From Phycisphaerae bacterium (GTDB lineage Bacteria; Planctomycetota; Phycisphaerae; Phycisphaerales; SM1A02), in NCBI GenBank assembly GCA_002690755.1, contig NZFT01000063.1:13433-39910 (forward strand): a stretch of 26,478 nt of DNA, written 5' to 3'. The notes beneath the pieces are model-generated. The model was not told the DNA's origin, did not search any database, and saw only the letters and a program-made list of their open reading frames with translations. A program made the position numbers and the translations under genes. Each line of letters starts with the position of its first letter. Positions within the stretch are counted from its first letter, which is position 1. This document shows positions 9,821-17,434 of the stretch, in pieces.

Positions 9821-9836
9821 CCACCCAAATGGGTGG
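9821..9836. promoter_or_regulatory. Operator-like palindrome
   Basis: A perfect seven-base dyad, CCACCCA / TGGGTGG, around a two-base AA centre. It sits about 150 bases upstream of the secreted-protein gene and 190 bases upstream of the small ORF, in a divergent region beside a LuxR-type regulator gene. Size and symmetry fit a dimeric regulator site, but no binding protein can be assigned from sequence. Confidence 0.35.
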
Positions 9837-9917
9837 AAGGGGCCGTTGGAAGTCATCGAATGACGACGTTGTCGGCGACATGGTGTTCAAACTCGCCAGT
9901 CAATCCCTACCTTCAGG

Positions 9918-9939
9918 CAACGCACCGCTCGTTGGTGCG
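9918..9939 (+). promoter_or_regulatory. Overlapping alternative hairpins in 5' leader
   Basis: Two mutually exclusive stems share bases here: CAACG/CGTTG (9918-9922 with 9930-9934) and CGCACC/GGTGCG (9921-9926 with 9934-9939). They lie 46 to 67 bases before the ATG at 9985. A leader switch is possible, but stems of five and six bases can arise by chance in GC-rich DNA. Confidence 0.25.
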
Positions 9940-9984
9940 ACCCCGTTCCCCCCACAACACGTTCCCCCGAGAAGGAGAATTCCC

Positions 9985-10700
9985 ATGCGCCTTGCATTCG
10001 CTTCCATCGCCATCGCCGCCGCCGGCTTCGGCACCCCCACATTTGCCGCGGACACTTTCAGTGCCGGTGTCGCCACCGGCTGGGTCGATCCCGAAACGGG
10101 GATCCCGGATTTCGCCAATCTCAACCTGTACGGATTCGGCGCGACCACCTTCCCGGGATTCAGCCCCTCACCAACGCCGGCCCCACCGCCCTCTTCAACC
10201 TCATCATCCAGGACGCGTCGGCGTTCCAGGTCGCCGCGACGATGGACGACCTCGGTGAAGGCATGTTCCAGGTGACCGTCGACTGGTCGACTTCGGATGG
10301 CGGGAGCTTCTTCAGCCGCATCGAGGCGGCCGCGATGATGCTGCCGAGCGGTCGCACGGCCAACGTCCAGTACTTCGACATCGGATTCCGCACCGGCGGC
10401 GGTCCCTTCCCCGCGGACGGCATCGCACTGGGCACCGAATGGATGGTGGAAAGTGGCACCCAGACGTTCTACGACACCATGGGTGGCGAACAGACGACCG
10501 CCATCGATTTCGGCACCTCGCCGTTCCCCTATCCGGACCCGACCGAGTTCTACCAGACCTCGACCCTCGGGATCGAGTTCCTCGAGTCCTCGAGCCTGAA
10601 CGGGATCAACTACGTCTTCAACATCCAGGCGGTGCCGGCCCCCGGTGCGCCCGCCCTCCTCGGCATGGCGGGACTCGCGGGACGCCGACGACGCGACTGA
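9985..10700 (+). pseudogene. PEP-CTERM-like secreted protein with a single-base frameshift
   Basis: ATG 9985 follows GAGAAGGAG with a seven-base spacer and opens a signal peptide (hydrophobic Ile-Ala-Ile-Ala-Ala-Ala, cleavage near Phe-Ala-Ala). The frame reads sensibly to Phe-Pro-Gly-Phe-Ser-Pro, then turns Ser/Arg-rich and stops at 10275 (96 residues). From 10168 the correct sequence continues in another frame (Leu-Thr-Asn-Ala-Gly-Pro-Thr-Ala-Leu-Phe-Asn) to 10700. One extra C in the CCCC run at 10164-10167 would rejoin both parts into 238 residues. The C-terminus has Val-Pro-Ala-Pro-Gly, a short Ala/Leu/Gly helix and Gly-Arg-Arg-Arg-Arg-Asp, the PEP-CTERM-like sorting tail common in Phycisphaerae, predicting anchoring or export at the outer surface. 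The body is otherwise unrecognised. The break may be a real mutation or a sequencing error. Confidence 0.8.
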
Positions 10701-10736
10701 GCAAGGCCCCGAACGATCGACCGTTCGTTGAATCGA

Positions 10737-10770
10737 GAAACGGGATCCGGCATTCGCCGGGTCCCGTTTC
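10737..10770. terminator. Strong hairpin terminator between convergent genes
   Basis: Two 15-base arms (10737-10751 and 10756-10770) pair with one mismatch around the loop ATTC; each outer end reads GAAACGGG or its complement, so the stem is flanked by A/T-rich bases in both directions. It lies 36 bases after the secreted-protein stop and 36 bases beyond the end of the synthetase gene, and probably ends transcription of both. Confidence 0.82.
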
Positions 10771-10806
10771 ATTTCGGCCAGACCGAATCCACCGTGCGGT
10801 GCCGCC

Positions 10807-13800
10807 TCATCCCGGCGGAGATCCCGGTCTCGACGCGTCAAGGTGTCGGCCGATCACCCCTGCGAGCGTCGCTTCCGAACCGTATCGAAAGAAATCCTCG
10901 TGCTCGACCAGATCGACCGACTCGTGCTCGACGCCGCCGAGCGCCAGCCGCCACCACGCCGCGTACAGAGATCGACGATTGCCCCGCGTCACCAGTCGGA
11001 CCGCGACCGGTTCGGGAACGGGCCGGTACGACGCAAGCGCTCCAAGCAGCAGCTTCGAGAATGCTCGATCCCGGTCGTCCGTCGCTCGGCCACGGGGATC
11101 GCGGGGATCGACCGAACGTTCTTCGCGCGGCCGGCGGTGGAATCGACCTCGGATCCTCCGCCATGAAGCCCCGTTGACCAGGGCATCGGCCATCCACTCG
11201 AGCCGGCGTCGAGATCGTTCGCCGACGGAGCCATCGACGTGGATCCCCGGCTCGATGAGCAGTGGTTCCGGCATCCGGACGCCTTGCCGATGCAGCTTCG
11301 CGGCCACCGCGAACGCGAGCCAGCCACCGATCGAATAGCCGACGAGCACCGTCGAACCCGGGTCGCCGCTCGCCAGGAGCACTTCAACGATCTCCTCGAC
11401 GATCCGATCGAATCCGTCGCCTTGTCGTTCGCGATCCAGAATCGACCTGCATCGGTCGAGATCGAGGTCGATCGTGTCGACGGTCGCCGACGCTCCAATC
11501 AGCCCCCAGACGTGACGGAGCGTCGCCTCACCGTGGATGCCCGGCAGGAAGAGCACCGTGGGGCCGGTCTCCGTGTCGACGATGCGTCGCCGTCGGTGCC
11601 CGTTCACCAGGAAATCGGCGTCGACGGTGGACGATCCCGCCGTGAATCGCCTCGCGAGATCGTCGATGTCCCGCGCGGCGTGCACCAGCGTCAACGGGAG
11701 CGCATGCCCGCACGCCGCCTCGAGGTTCGCGTGCAGTCGCATCGCTCCGAGCGAATCCCCCCCGAGCTCGAAGAACGAACGCGAGCGATCTTCGATCGGT
11801 CGGCCCAGCACCCGACCGACCTGCGCCGCCATCCAATCGGGCGAATTCCGATCCGTGGTCGACGGTTCCTCGAACTCCGCGTCCTCGAAGAGTCCGCGAA
11901 TTGACGGCCGGTCGACCTTTCCGGAAGGTGTCCGGGCAAATGCCTCGACGAATCGCCAGTCCCGGGGAATCGCATATCGAGGCAGCGTCGATTCCAGCCG
12001 AATCTTCATGTCGCTCGTCCAGGCGTCGAGCTCGGCCGCCGTGGAGTCGGCCTCGACCACGGCGCCCAGCCTTGCCTCCGTGCTCTCGCCGATCATCAGC
12101 ACCTCGATCTGGTACCGATCGTCGATGCCCATGATCGCCTGCCGCACTTCGTCCAGTTCGACACGAAAACCCCCGACCTTCACCTGATCGTCCGCTCGGC
12201 CGCCGAACAGGATCTCCCCGTCGGCGTTCCAGACGCCGCGATCTCCGGTTCTGAACCAACGGCCTTCCGCGCCGGCGAGCGCCTGGAATCCTCCCTGATC
12301 ATCTCCGGTTCCCAGATAGCCGAGCCCCACCTGCCCACCACCGATCCAGATCTCGCCCTCGACGCCGGGCGGCACCCGTCGCTGAGCCTCGTCGAGGATC
12401 CGGATCTCCGTGCCGCGTTCCGGTCGCCCGATCGGAATCGAAGCGGTCCGAAGCGAATCGGCATCGATTCGATGGGCCGTCACGGTGACGGACGCCTCCG
12501 TCGGCCCGTATCTGTTCATCAACGCCTGCTCGGACCCCGTCATGTCGAGCCACCGCCGGACCAGATCGGGATCGGCGACGCTCCCCCCGATGTCGACATG
12601 CCGCAGGGTTCGCGGAATCGGCTCACCACGTCCGGACACGTGCTTCATCCAGGTGCTCCACAGTACCGTCGCGCAACCGAAGCCCGTGATGCCGCGATCC
12701 TCGAACGCGCGGCTCAGCGAAGCAGCACTCGCCATATCGGCGGGCTCGAGCACGACGATTCTGCCGCCGTGCACGATCGGGTAGAGAACCTCGGCCACCG
12801 ACGAATCGAAGGCGACCGAAGACGTCCACGCGGATCCCTGGTAGGCATCGGGTTGGATCGCCTCCGCGACGACCTCCAGATACTGATCGAAGTTTCGGTG
12901 ACTGAGCCGGACGCCGCGTGGCGTCCCGGTGCTTCCCGAGGTGAACAGCACGAATGCCACGTCGTCCGGTCCCGGCCGAACGAAACGATCGAGCGTCGAG
13001 TCCGGTCGATCGTCGCTCGACGGTGCGGAGATCCACGCGATCGATTTCCCATGCATCATCCGCTCCGGCGCCTTGACCCCGACCGGCGAGTCCAGAATCC
13101 CGAGCATGCGGCGAACCCGGTCGTCGGGCGCGAGCGGATCGATCGGCACGAAGCCCGCGCCGAGGCCGAGGACCGCGAACATCACCGCGACGAACGGCGT
13201 CCCACGATCGAGCGCCACCGGCACGAGGTCGCCCGGACCGACGCCTGCCGCTCGAAGCGCGGCCGTCCATCCCCGCACCATGTCCGCCATCTCGTGATCC
13301 GTCGCTCCGCCGTCCGACGTCGAATCGACGAGCATCGCCTCGGGGTCGGCGGCCTGCAAGCGTTCTCCGATCGCTTCGAGGAAGGACCGTGGACGAGGAA
13401 TCGACTGGGATCCCTCCCACGCCGCCACCGTTGTTTCCGTGTCGCCCACCACGCGGGACATGGTCGCCGGCGCGTGGTCGGGATTCGTTTCCAGGAGCCG
13501 GCGACGATGACCGACGAGATCCTCGAACGCCTTCATCGCCCATCCCGGACCGGACACCGACCAGATCCCCTCCACGCTCCGGTGGAACGACCATGCCGCG
13601 GCGTCAACTTTCGGAACGCCGGGTCCTTCCATCACGCGAATCGGCAGTCTTCCCGGATCGTCGAGCTCGCGTTCACCCGCGCCGACACGCTTCAGCAGAT
13701 CCCGGAGAAAAGGTCCCCTGCGCCGCGCTTCGGAGATGGCGTCCGCCAGCATTTCAACCACTCGGCCGATGCCGACCGATGCCTCGATCGGGACCGACAC

Positions 13801-15012
13801 CGGTGCGAAGGGATGAAGCAAGGCCGTCACCGCAGGATCGACCTCCGGACCCACGCCGACCGCGAGTTCCTCCGGGCTCCAGCCGAGCGCGAATTCGATC
13901 GCGTCGTCCCCCTGGATCGCGTGGCACGCGATCAGCCCGCAAGCGAGATCCGCGAAAAGAGGCCCCAGTTCGAGGCTCGACGTCTTGCGGTCCACCTTCC
14001 ACGCGAAGTTCGAGCCGAGCGTCCCGATTCGATTCCGCCACCCGAGTTCGGAGCGGAACCGCGCCGCATCCCAGATTTCGATCGCGTCGAGATCCGCGTC
14101 GGTCCGAACCACCATCGATCGGTCGGATTCGTCCGTCTCGGGGAGGGGCGGATCGCAAGCACGAATCACCAGACAGGCGTCGCCGCATCGGACGTGCAGC
14201 CGACCGTCATCCGCGGCCCGGGTCGATCCCGGTGCTTCGTCGGAATTCGGGCACGACGGATCTTCGCATCGTTCCACGCCGGTGAGGCAGTGCCACCGAT
14301 CATCGATCCGGAACCTCGGGTGCCCGACGTAGTTGGCGTACGGACCGAAATCGTGGGCGTCGACCACCCGTTGAATCGACGCCACCGATGATCGCCAGTC
14401 CGTTTCGATCCCCCGCCGCGACCACCGGCCGCTCCCGAAGAACGTTCGAAGCGATGGATCCTGGACCCGGCCCTGCGGATCGGCGTCGTGAAGCATCGGG
14501 ATCAGTCGCTCGAAGGACCGACACCCCGCTTCGACGCATCGAAGCTGCAGCGTGAGCGCCGTATCGCCCGCCTCGATCGGAACCGGCTCGGTGACCAGAA
14601 GATCCCCGGTGTCGATCCCCTCGTCCACCAGGTGCCACGCGATGCCATGCTCGTCGGCCCCATCCAGCAACGCCCGGGTCGGCGCGTACAGCCCCGCGTA
14701 TCGGGGCAACGGTCCATCGTGGAAGTTGATGACGCCTCGGGCGGGGTGGCCGATCACCTCGGCCGGCAGGATGCGGGTGTTGAAGACGCTGAGAATCCAG
14801 TCGCAGGGTTCGCGGCACAGCGTCGCGAGATCCGCGCCAACCGCTTCGGTCCGCACCCCGCGACGTCGCGCCTCGGTGGCGAACGCCTCGCCACCGGGGA
14901 GACAGATCGCGACCTCGAACCCCGCCTCGAGGAGGCGACCGAGCACCCACTGAGCGATCATGGAATCACCGATCAGGGCGATTCGAATCGGTTTCGACGG
15001 TTGAGCGGTCAC
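10807..15012 (-). CDS. Single-module synthetase: formyltransferase, adenylation, carrier and thioesterase domains
   Basis: A 1401-residue cytoplasmic NRPS-like protein. Residues 8-175: formyltransferase fold with Asn96-Phe-His98 in the NxHxGxLPxYxG motif and Gly-Ile-Asp-Thr-Gly-Asp near 134, so formyl-tetrahydrofolate is the likely donor. Residues about 205-250 resemble the formyltransferase C-terminal part. Residues about 370-535 look like a degenerate C-terminal half of a condensation domain without an HHxxxDG motif. Residues about 545-1040: adenylation domain with all core motifs (TSGSTGTPRG 691-700, Asp736 for the amino group, YGPTE 835-839, RTGD 921-924, Lys1032). Carrier: Phe-Phe-Glu-Leu-Gly-Gly-Asp-Ser, Ser1087. 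Thioesterase: Gly-Tyr-Ser1227-Ile-Gly-Gly, probable His1371. Start is GTG 15012, four bases after the upstream stop, needed to keep the first beta-strand. Predicted to activate, N-formylate and release one amino acid; substrate unknown. Confidence 0.88.
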   Translation of the reverse strand: MTAQPSKPIRIALIGDSMIAQWVLGRLLEAGFEVAICLPGGEAFATEARRRGVRTEAVGADLATLCREPCDWILSVFNTRILPAEVIGHPARGVINFHDGPLPRYAGLYAPTRALLDGADEHGIAWHLVDEGIDTGDLLVTEPVPIEAGDTALTLQLRCVEAGCRSFERLIPMLHDADPQGRVQDPSLRTFFGSGRWSRRGIETDWRSSVASIQRVVDAHDFGPYANYVGHPRFRIDDRWHCLTGVERCEDPSCPNSDEAPGSTRAADDGRLHVRCGDACLVIRACDPPLPETDESDRSMVVRTDADLDAIEIWDAARFRSELGWRNRIGTLGSNFAWKVDRKTSSLELGPLFADLACGLIACHAIQGDDAIEFALGWSPEELAVGVGPEVDPAVTALLHPFAPVSVPIEASVGIGRVVEMLADAISEARRRGPFLRDLLKRVGAGERELDDPGRLPIRVMEGPGVPKVDAAAWSFHRSVEGIWSVSGPGWAMKAFEDLVGHRRRLLETNPDHAPATMSRVVGDTETTVAAWEGSQSIPRPRSFLEAIGERLQAADPEAMLVDSTSDGGATDHEMADMVRGWTAALRAAGVGPGDLVPVALDRGTPFVAVMFAVLGLGAGFVPIDPLAPDDRVRRMLGILDSPVGVKAPERMMHGKSIAWISAPSSDDRPDSTLDRFVRPGPDDVAFVLFTSGSTGTPRGVRLSHRNFDQYLEVVAEAIQPDAYQGSAWTSSVAFDSSVAEVLYPIVHGGRIVVLEPADMASAASLSRAFEDRGITGFGCATVLWSTWMKHVSGRGEPIPRTLRHVDIGGSVADPDLVRRWLDMTGSEQALMNRYGPTEASVTVTAHRIDADSLRTASIPIGRPERGTEIRILDEAQRRVPPGVEGEIWIGGGQVGLGYLGTGDDQGGFQALAGAEGRWFRTGDRGVWNADGEILFGGRADDQVKVGGFRVELDEVRQAIMGIDDRYQIEVLMIGESTEARLGAVVEADSTAAELDAWTSDMKIRLESTLPRYAIPRDWRFVEAFARTPSGKVDRPSIRGLFEDAEFEEPSTTDRNSPDWMAAQVGRVLGRPIEDRSRSFFELGGDSLGAMRLHANLEAACGHALPLTLVHAARDIDDLARRFTAGSSTVDADFLVNGHRRRRIVDTETGPTVLFLPGIHGEATLRHVWGLIGASATVDTIDLDLDRCRSILDRERQGDGFDRIVEEIVEVLLASGDPGSTVLVGYSIGGWLAFAVAAKLHRQGVRMPEPLLIEPGIHVDGSVGERSRRRLEWMADALVNGASWRRIRGRFHRRPREERSVDPRDPRGRATDDRDRAFSKLLLGALASYRPVPEPVAVRLVTRGNRRSLYAAWWRLALGGVEHESVDLVEHEDFFRYGSEATLAGVIGRHLDASRPGSPPG

Positions 15013-15016
15013 CGCC

Positions 15017-17299
15017 TCAGGGCTTCATCACCGCGGGTACGACCACTTCCGCGGTGTACACACCCGCCGGGTCGCCGCGTTCCTTCAACGTGCGATCGAT
15101 CACCTCGCGGCTTCTCGGCGCAATGCCCTCGAACACCACGGCACCGCCCCGCCGCACGGTGACGGGCGCGTCCAGATCGACCATCGAGTCGTCGAGCCGG
15201 ATTCGAAGCCCGCGTTCACCACCCTCGAGAATGGTGATTACGTTGCCGGCTCGTTCGACCACGATCCGCTCGCGGGCCTTCGGCTCGTCGACCGCGAGCC
15301 AGTAGAACCGCGGGTGCGTCACGTCGTCCTGGAGCCAGACGATTCGCTCCGGCCGGGAGACGCGACGATGCTTCGCCATCCACGGCACCGCGACCGCGTC
15401 CTCGCGGTCCATCCAATGTCCCTTGCCTTCGTGGATCACCACCTCGTGCGGATAGCCGCCTTCGTCGCCGGCCGCGAGATCCGCGAGCGCCGTCTTCCAT
15501 CGCCGAGCGATCTGGTTCCGGTCGTACGCCCCATCCTCGCCCCCCATGTGAAGGGTGAAGGGGAGGTTCCGGAGGCCGTCGGGCTTCGTCTCGTTCGGGT
15601 GTCCGGCCATCATCGCCGCCGCGGCGAGCCGATCGGCCATCCGCGGCGCGAGCTGGTAGACGCCATCCCCGCCCGCCGAGTAGCCCATGAAGTAGATCTT
15701 GTCGGGATCGACGTTCTCGAACACCACGAGATCTTCGATCAACCGGTCGAAGAAGTCGTCGACGTGACCCTGATGCCAGAGGTTCCAGGTGTCGGTCGGC
15801 GCCCGTGGCGCGAGATAGATCCCCTCGGCGGGCTTGTACAGACGCTTCTGGTTCTCCCACTGCTGCGTGTTCACCGCGGGTGGTGCCCCACCTCCGCCGT
15901 GCATCGAGATGTAGAGACTCCGTCCCTCGCCCGCGGGCGGTTCACCATTGACCGAATACCAGAACGGCATGCGGCGTCCGTCGAGTTCGAGGACCTTCGC
16001 GTCCATCTCCTTGGCACGGGTTCGCCGGATCATCGTCCGATGACGCTTCAACGCCCGGCCGACTTCCACCTCGGCCCGCTTCCGGGAGAGTCCCGTTCCA
16101 TCCGACTTCGTCCCCTCCTTCACGGAGAGTCCGGTTTCGACGTCGAGCATCTGCTCGTCGCGGGAGAACCGCTGGCCGGCCTCCAGCGCTCCATCGGGCA
16201 GTGCGAAGCGAACCATGAAGTCCGCGTCCAGCGGGACCACGAATTCAAGGTGATCGTTGCCGTCGAAGGAATCGTCCCGCGTCATGCCTCGCCCGATGAT
16301 CGTGCCGTCAACCGCCACGACCGCTGGGGCCGCGATACGACGGCCGGATTCGAGATCCCGCAGCCGAACGTAGAGTCGCCCGAAGCCGGCCGGCACCTCG
16401 ACCGGATCCGCGGTGTAGCGATCGGTGACGTTGACGGCACGCACGCTGCGGTCGTCCGCCGCCCAGACCAGCGGGAAGTGCGCCGGGGAGTCGTTCCACG
16501 TGCTGGCCCAGACTGCACGTCGCGGATCGTCCCGCACCGCACCACGAGCCCGACCGGCGAACCAGCCCTTGTCGAGGTCCATGCCGGTCGGTTCCGCTGC
16601 GCCGGTGAATCGCCATCGCTCACCGTCCCAGATCTCCACCCAACTGTGATTGCCACTGCCATCGGACCAGAGCGGCACGCCCACGAACCGAGCGGGCACC
16701 CCGGTCGCCCGGCAGGCCTCGACGAGCAGCACGCTGAGCCCGGTGCACGACGCGAGCCCCGCATCGATCGACTCCAGCCCGGACTGGTCCGCCTTCGGCC
16801 GCTTGGTGGAATACTTCACGCCGACCTGCGGAAAGACCTTCTGGTTGAGCAAGGCCGCCGCCTCGGCCGGTGAGGCCGCGGATTCGACGATCGGGAGGAA
16901 GCGGGCTCGAAAATCGGCACGCCAGTCGTCGCGTCGTTCGTTCACCACCGCATAGGGCAGGACCGCATCGAGAAAGATCTCGCGCGGAACCTCGTCCCGC
17001 CAGGGGGCCGCCTCCATCGCCTCGACGGCGAGGCGGAGATTTTCGAGCAGTTGATCCGCGGTGAGCGACCGAAGATCGGCTTCGGGCATCCGGCCGACCA
17101 GCCAGACCATGTCGGCTCGGTGTGATTCGGGCGCCTCCGCGACCGCCCGGGCGATCTCGGCTCGGTTCGATCCGGCGAGTTCGAGGGCCGCGTCGAGGCG
17201 GGCCGAGTCGGTGGCCGTCGCTTGCGCGGGCGAGGAAAGCGTGATGAACATCATCACCAGCAAGATGATGATCTGGTTGCGGTGAATACGGCTCGGCAT
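15017..17299 (-). CDS. Secreted transglutaminase-like / alpha-beta hydrolase fusion protein
   Basis: A 760-residue protein with a signal peptide (hydrophobic residues 9-22, cleavage near 28). Residues about 145-240 form a transglutaminase-like domain: Ser-Cys185-Thr-Gly-Leu-Ser and Asn-His218-Ser-Trp-Val-Glu; the third catalytic residue is unclear. After a beta-rich linker, residues about 440-640 are an alpha/beta hydrolase like polyhydroxybutyrate-depolymerase/feruloyl-esterase proteins: Ser-Met-His-Gly-Gly-Gly-Gly as oxyanion region, Gly-Tyr-Ser541-Ala-Gly-Gly nucleophile, Glu-Asp589-Gly and Gly-His628-Trp completing a triad. The tail is beta-rich. ATG 17299 has GGAG about eight bases upstream. 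It is the first gene of an operon with the synthetase (four-base gap). Likely an exported esterase or peptidase-like enzyme; whether it acts on the synthetase product is unknown. Confidence 0.85.
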   Translation of the reverse strand: MPSRIHRNQIIILLVMMFITLSSPAQATATDSARLDAALELAGSNRAEIARAVAEAPESHRADMVWLVGRMPEADLRSLTADQLLENLRLAVEAMEAAPWRDEVPREIFLDAVLPYAVVNERRDDWRADFRARFLPIVESAASPAEAAALLNQKVFPQVGVKYSTKRPKADQSGLESIDAGLASCTGLSVLLVEACRATGVPARFVGVPLWSDGSGNHSWVEIWDGERWRFTGAAEPTGMDLDKGWFAGRARGAVRDDPRRAVWASTWNDSPAHFPLVWAADDRSVRAVNVTDRYTADPVEVPAGFGRLYVRLRDLESGRRIAAPAVVAVDGTIIGRGMTRDDSFDGNDHLEFVVPLDADFMVRFALPDGALEAGQRFSRDEQMLDVETGLSVKEGTKSDGTGLSRKRAEVEVGRALKRHRTMIRRTRAKEMDAKVLELDGRRMPFWYSVNGEPPAGEGRSLYISMHGGGGAPPAVNTQQWENQKRLYKPAEGIYLAPRAPTDTWNLWHQGHVDDFFDRLIEDLVVFENVDPDKIYFMGYSAGGDGVYQLAPRMADRLAAAAMMAGHPNETKPDGLRNLPFTLHMGGEDGAYDRNQIARRWKTALADLAAGDEGGYPHEVVIHEGKGHWMDREDAVAVPWMAKHRRVSRPERIVWLQDDVTHPRFYWLAVDEPKARERIVVERAGNVITILEGGERGLRIRLDDSMVDLDAPVTVRRGGAVVFEGIAPRSREVIDRTLKERGDPAGVYTAEVVVPAVMKP

Positions 17300-17434
17300 G
17301 CGGGGTTCTCCGGGTGGATTCCAATCTACCAGCCGAAGGCACCATCAAGAGCCCGAAAATCCCGCTCACCTCGTTACGCTGGGGAGTCGGCGAGGACACC
17401 GACGACGACCCCCCAACCCCCGCGGGAGCGATGA

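Larger units (their letters stand above)
9632..9984. other. Divergent regulatory region
   Basis: This 353-base gap lies between the small ORF/regulator pair (minus) and the secreted-protein gene (plus). It holds a 16-base operator-like palindrome (9821-9836), overlapping hairpins in the leader of the plus-strand gene (9918-9939), a direct repeat CGAATCGATCG (9717-9727 and 9751-9761), and the AAGGAG ribosome-binding site just before 9985. No additional gene is convincing. Confidence 0.5.

Noticed and set aside
9632..9856. N-terminal extension of the small ORF to ATG 9856
   Set aside because: Poor third-position GC, no ribosome-binding site, and it would cover the palindrome region.
12472..14391. 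639-codon plus-strand open frame inside the synthetase gene
   Set aside because: Arg/His/Asp-rich with no recognisable domain; all adenylation and carrier motifs are on the minus strand.
15314..16873. 519-codon plus-strand open frame inside the hydrolase fusion gene
   Set aside because: Antisense shadow: no signal, no domain, and the minus strand carries two complete catalytic motif sets.
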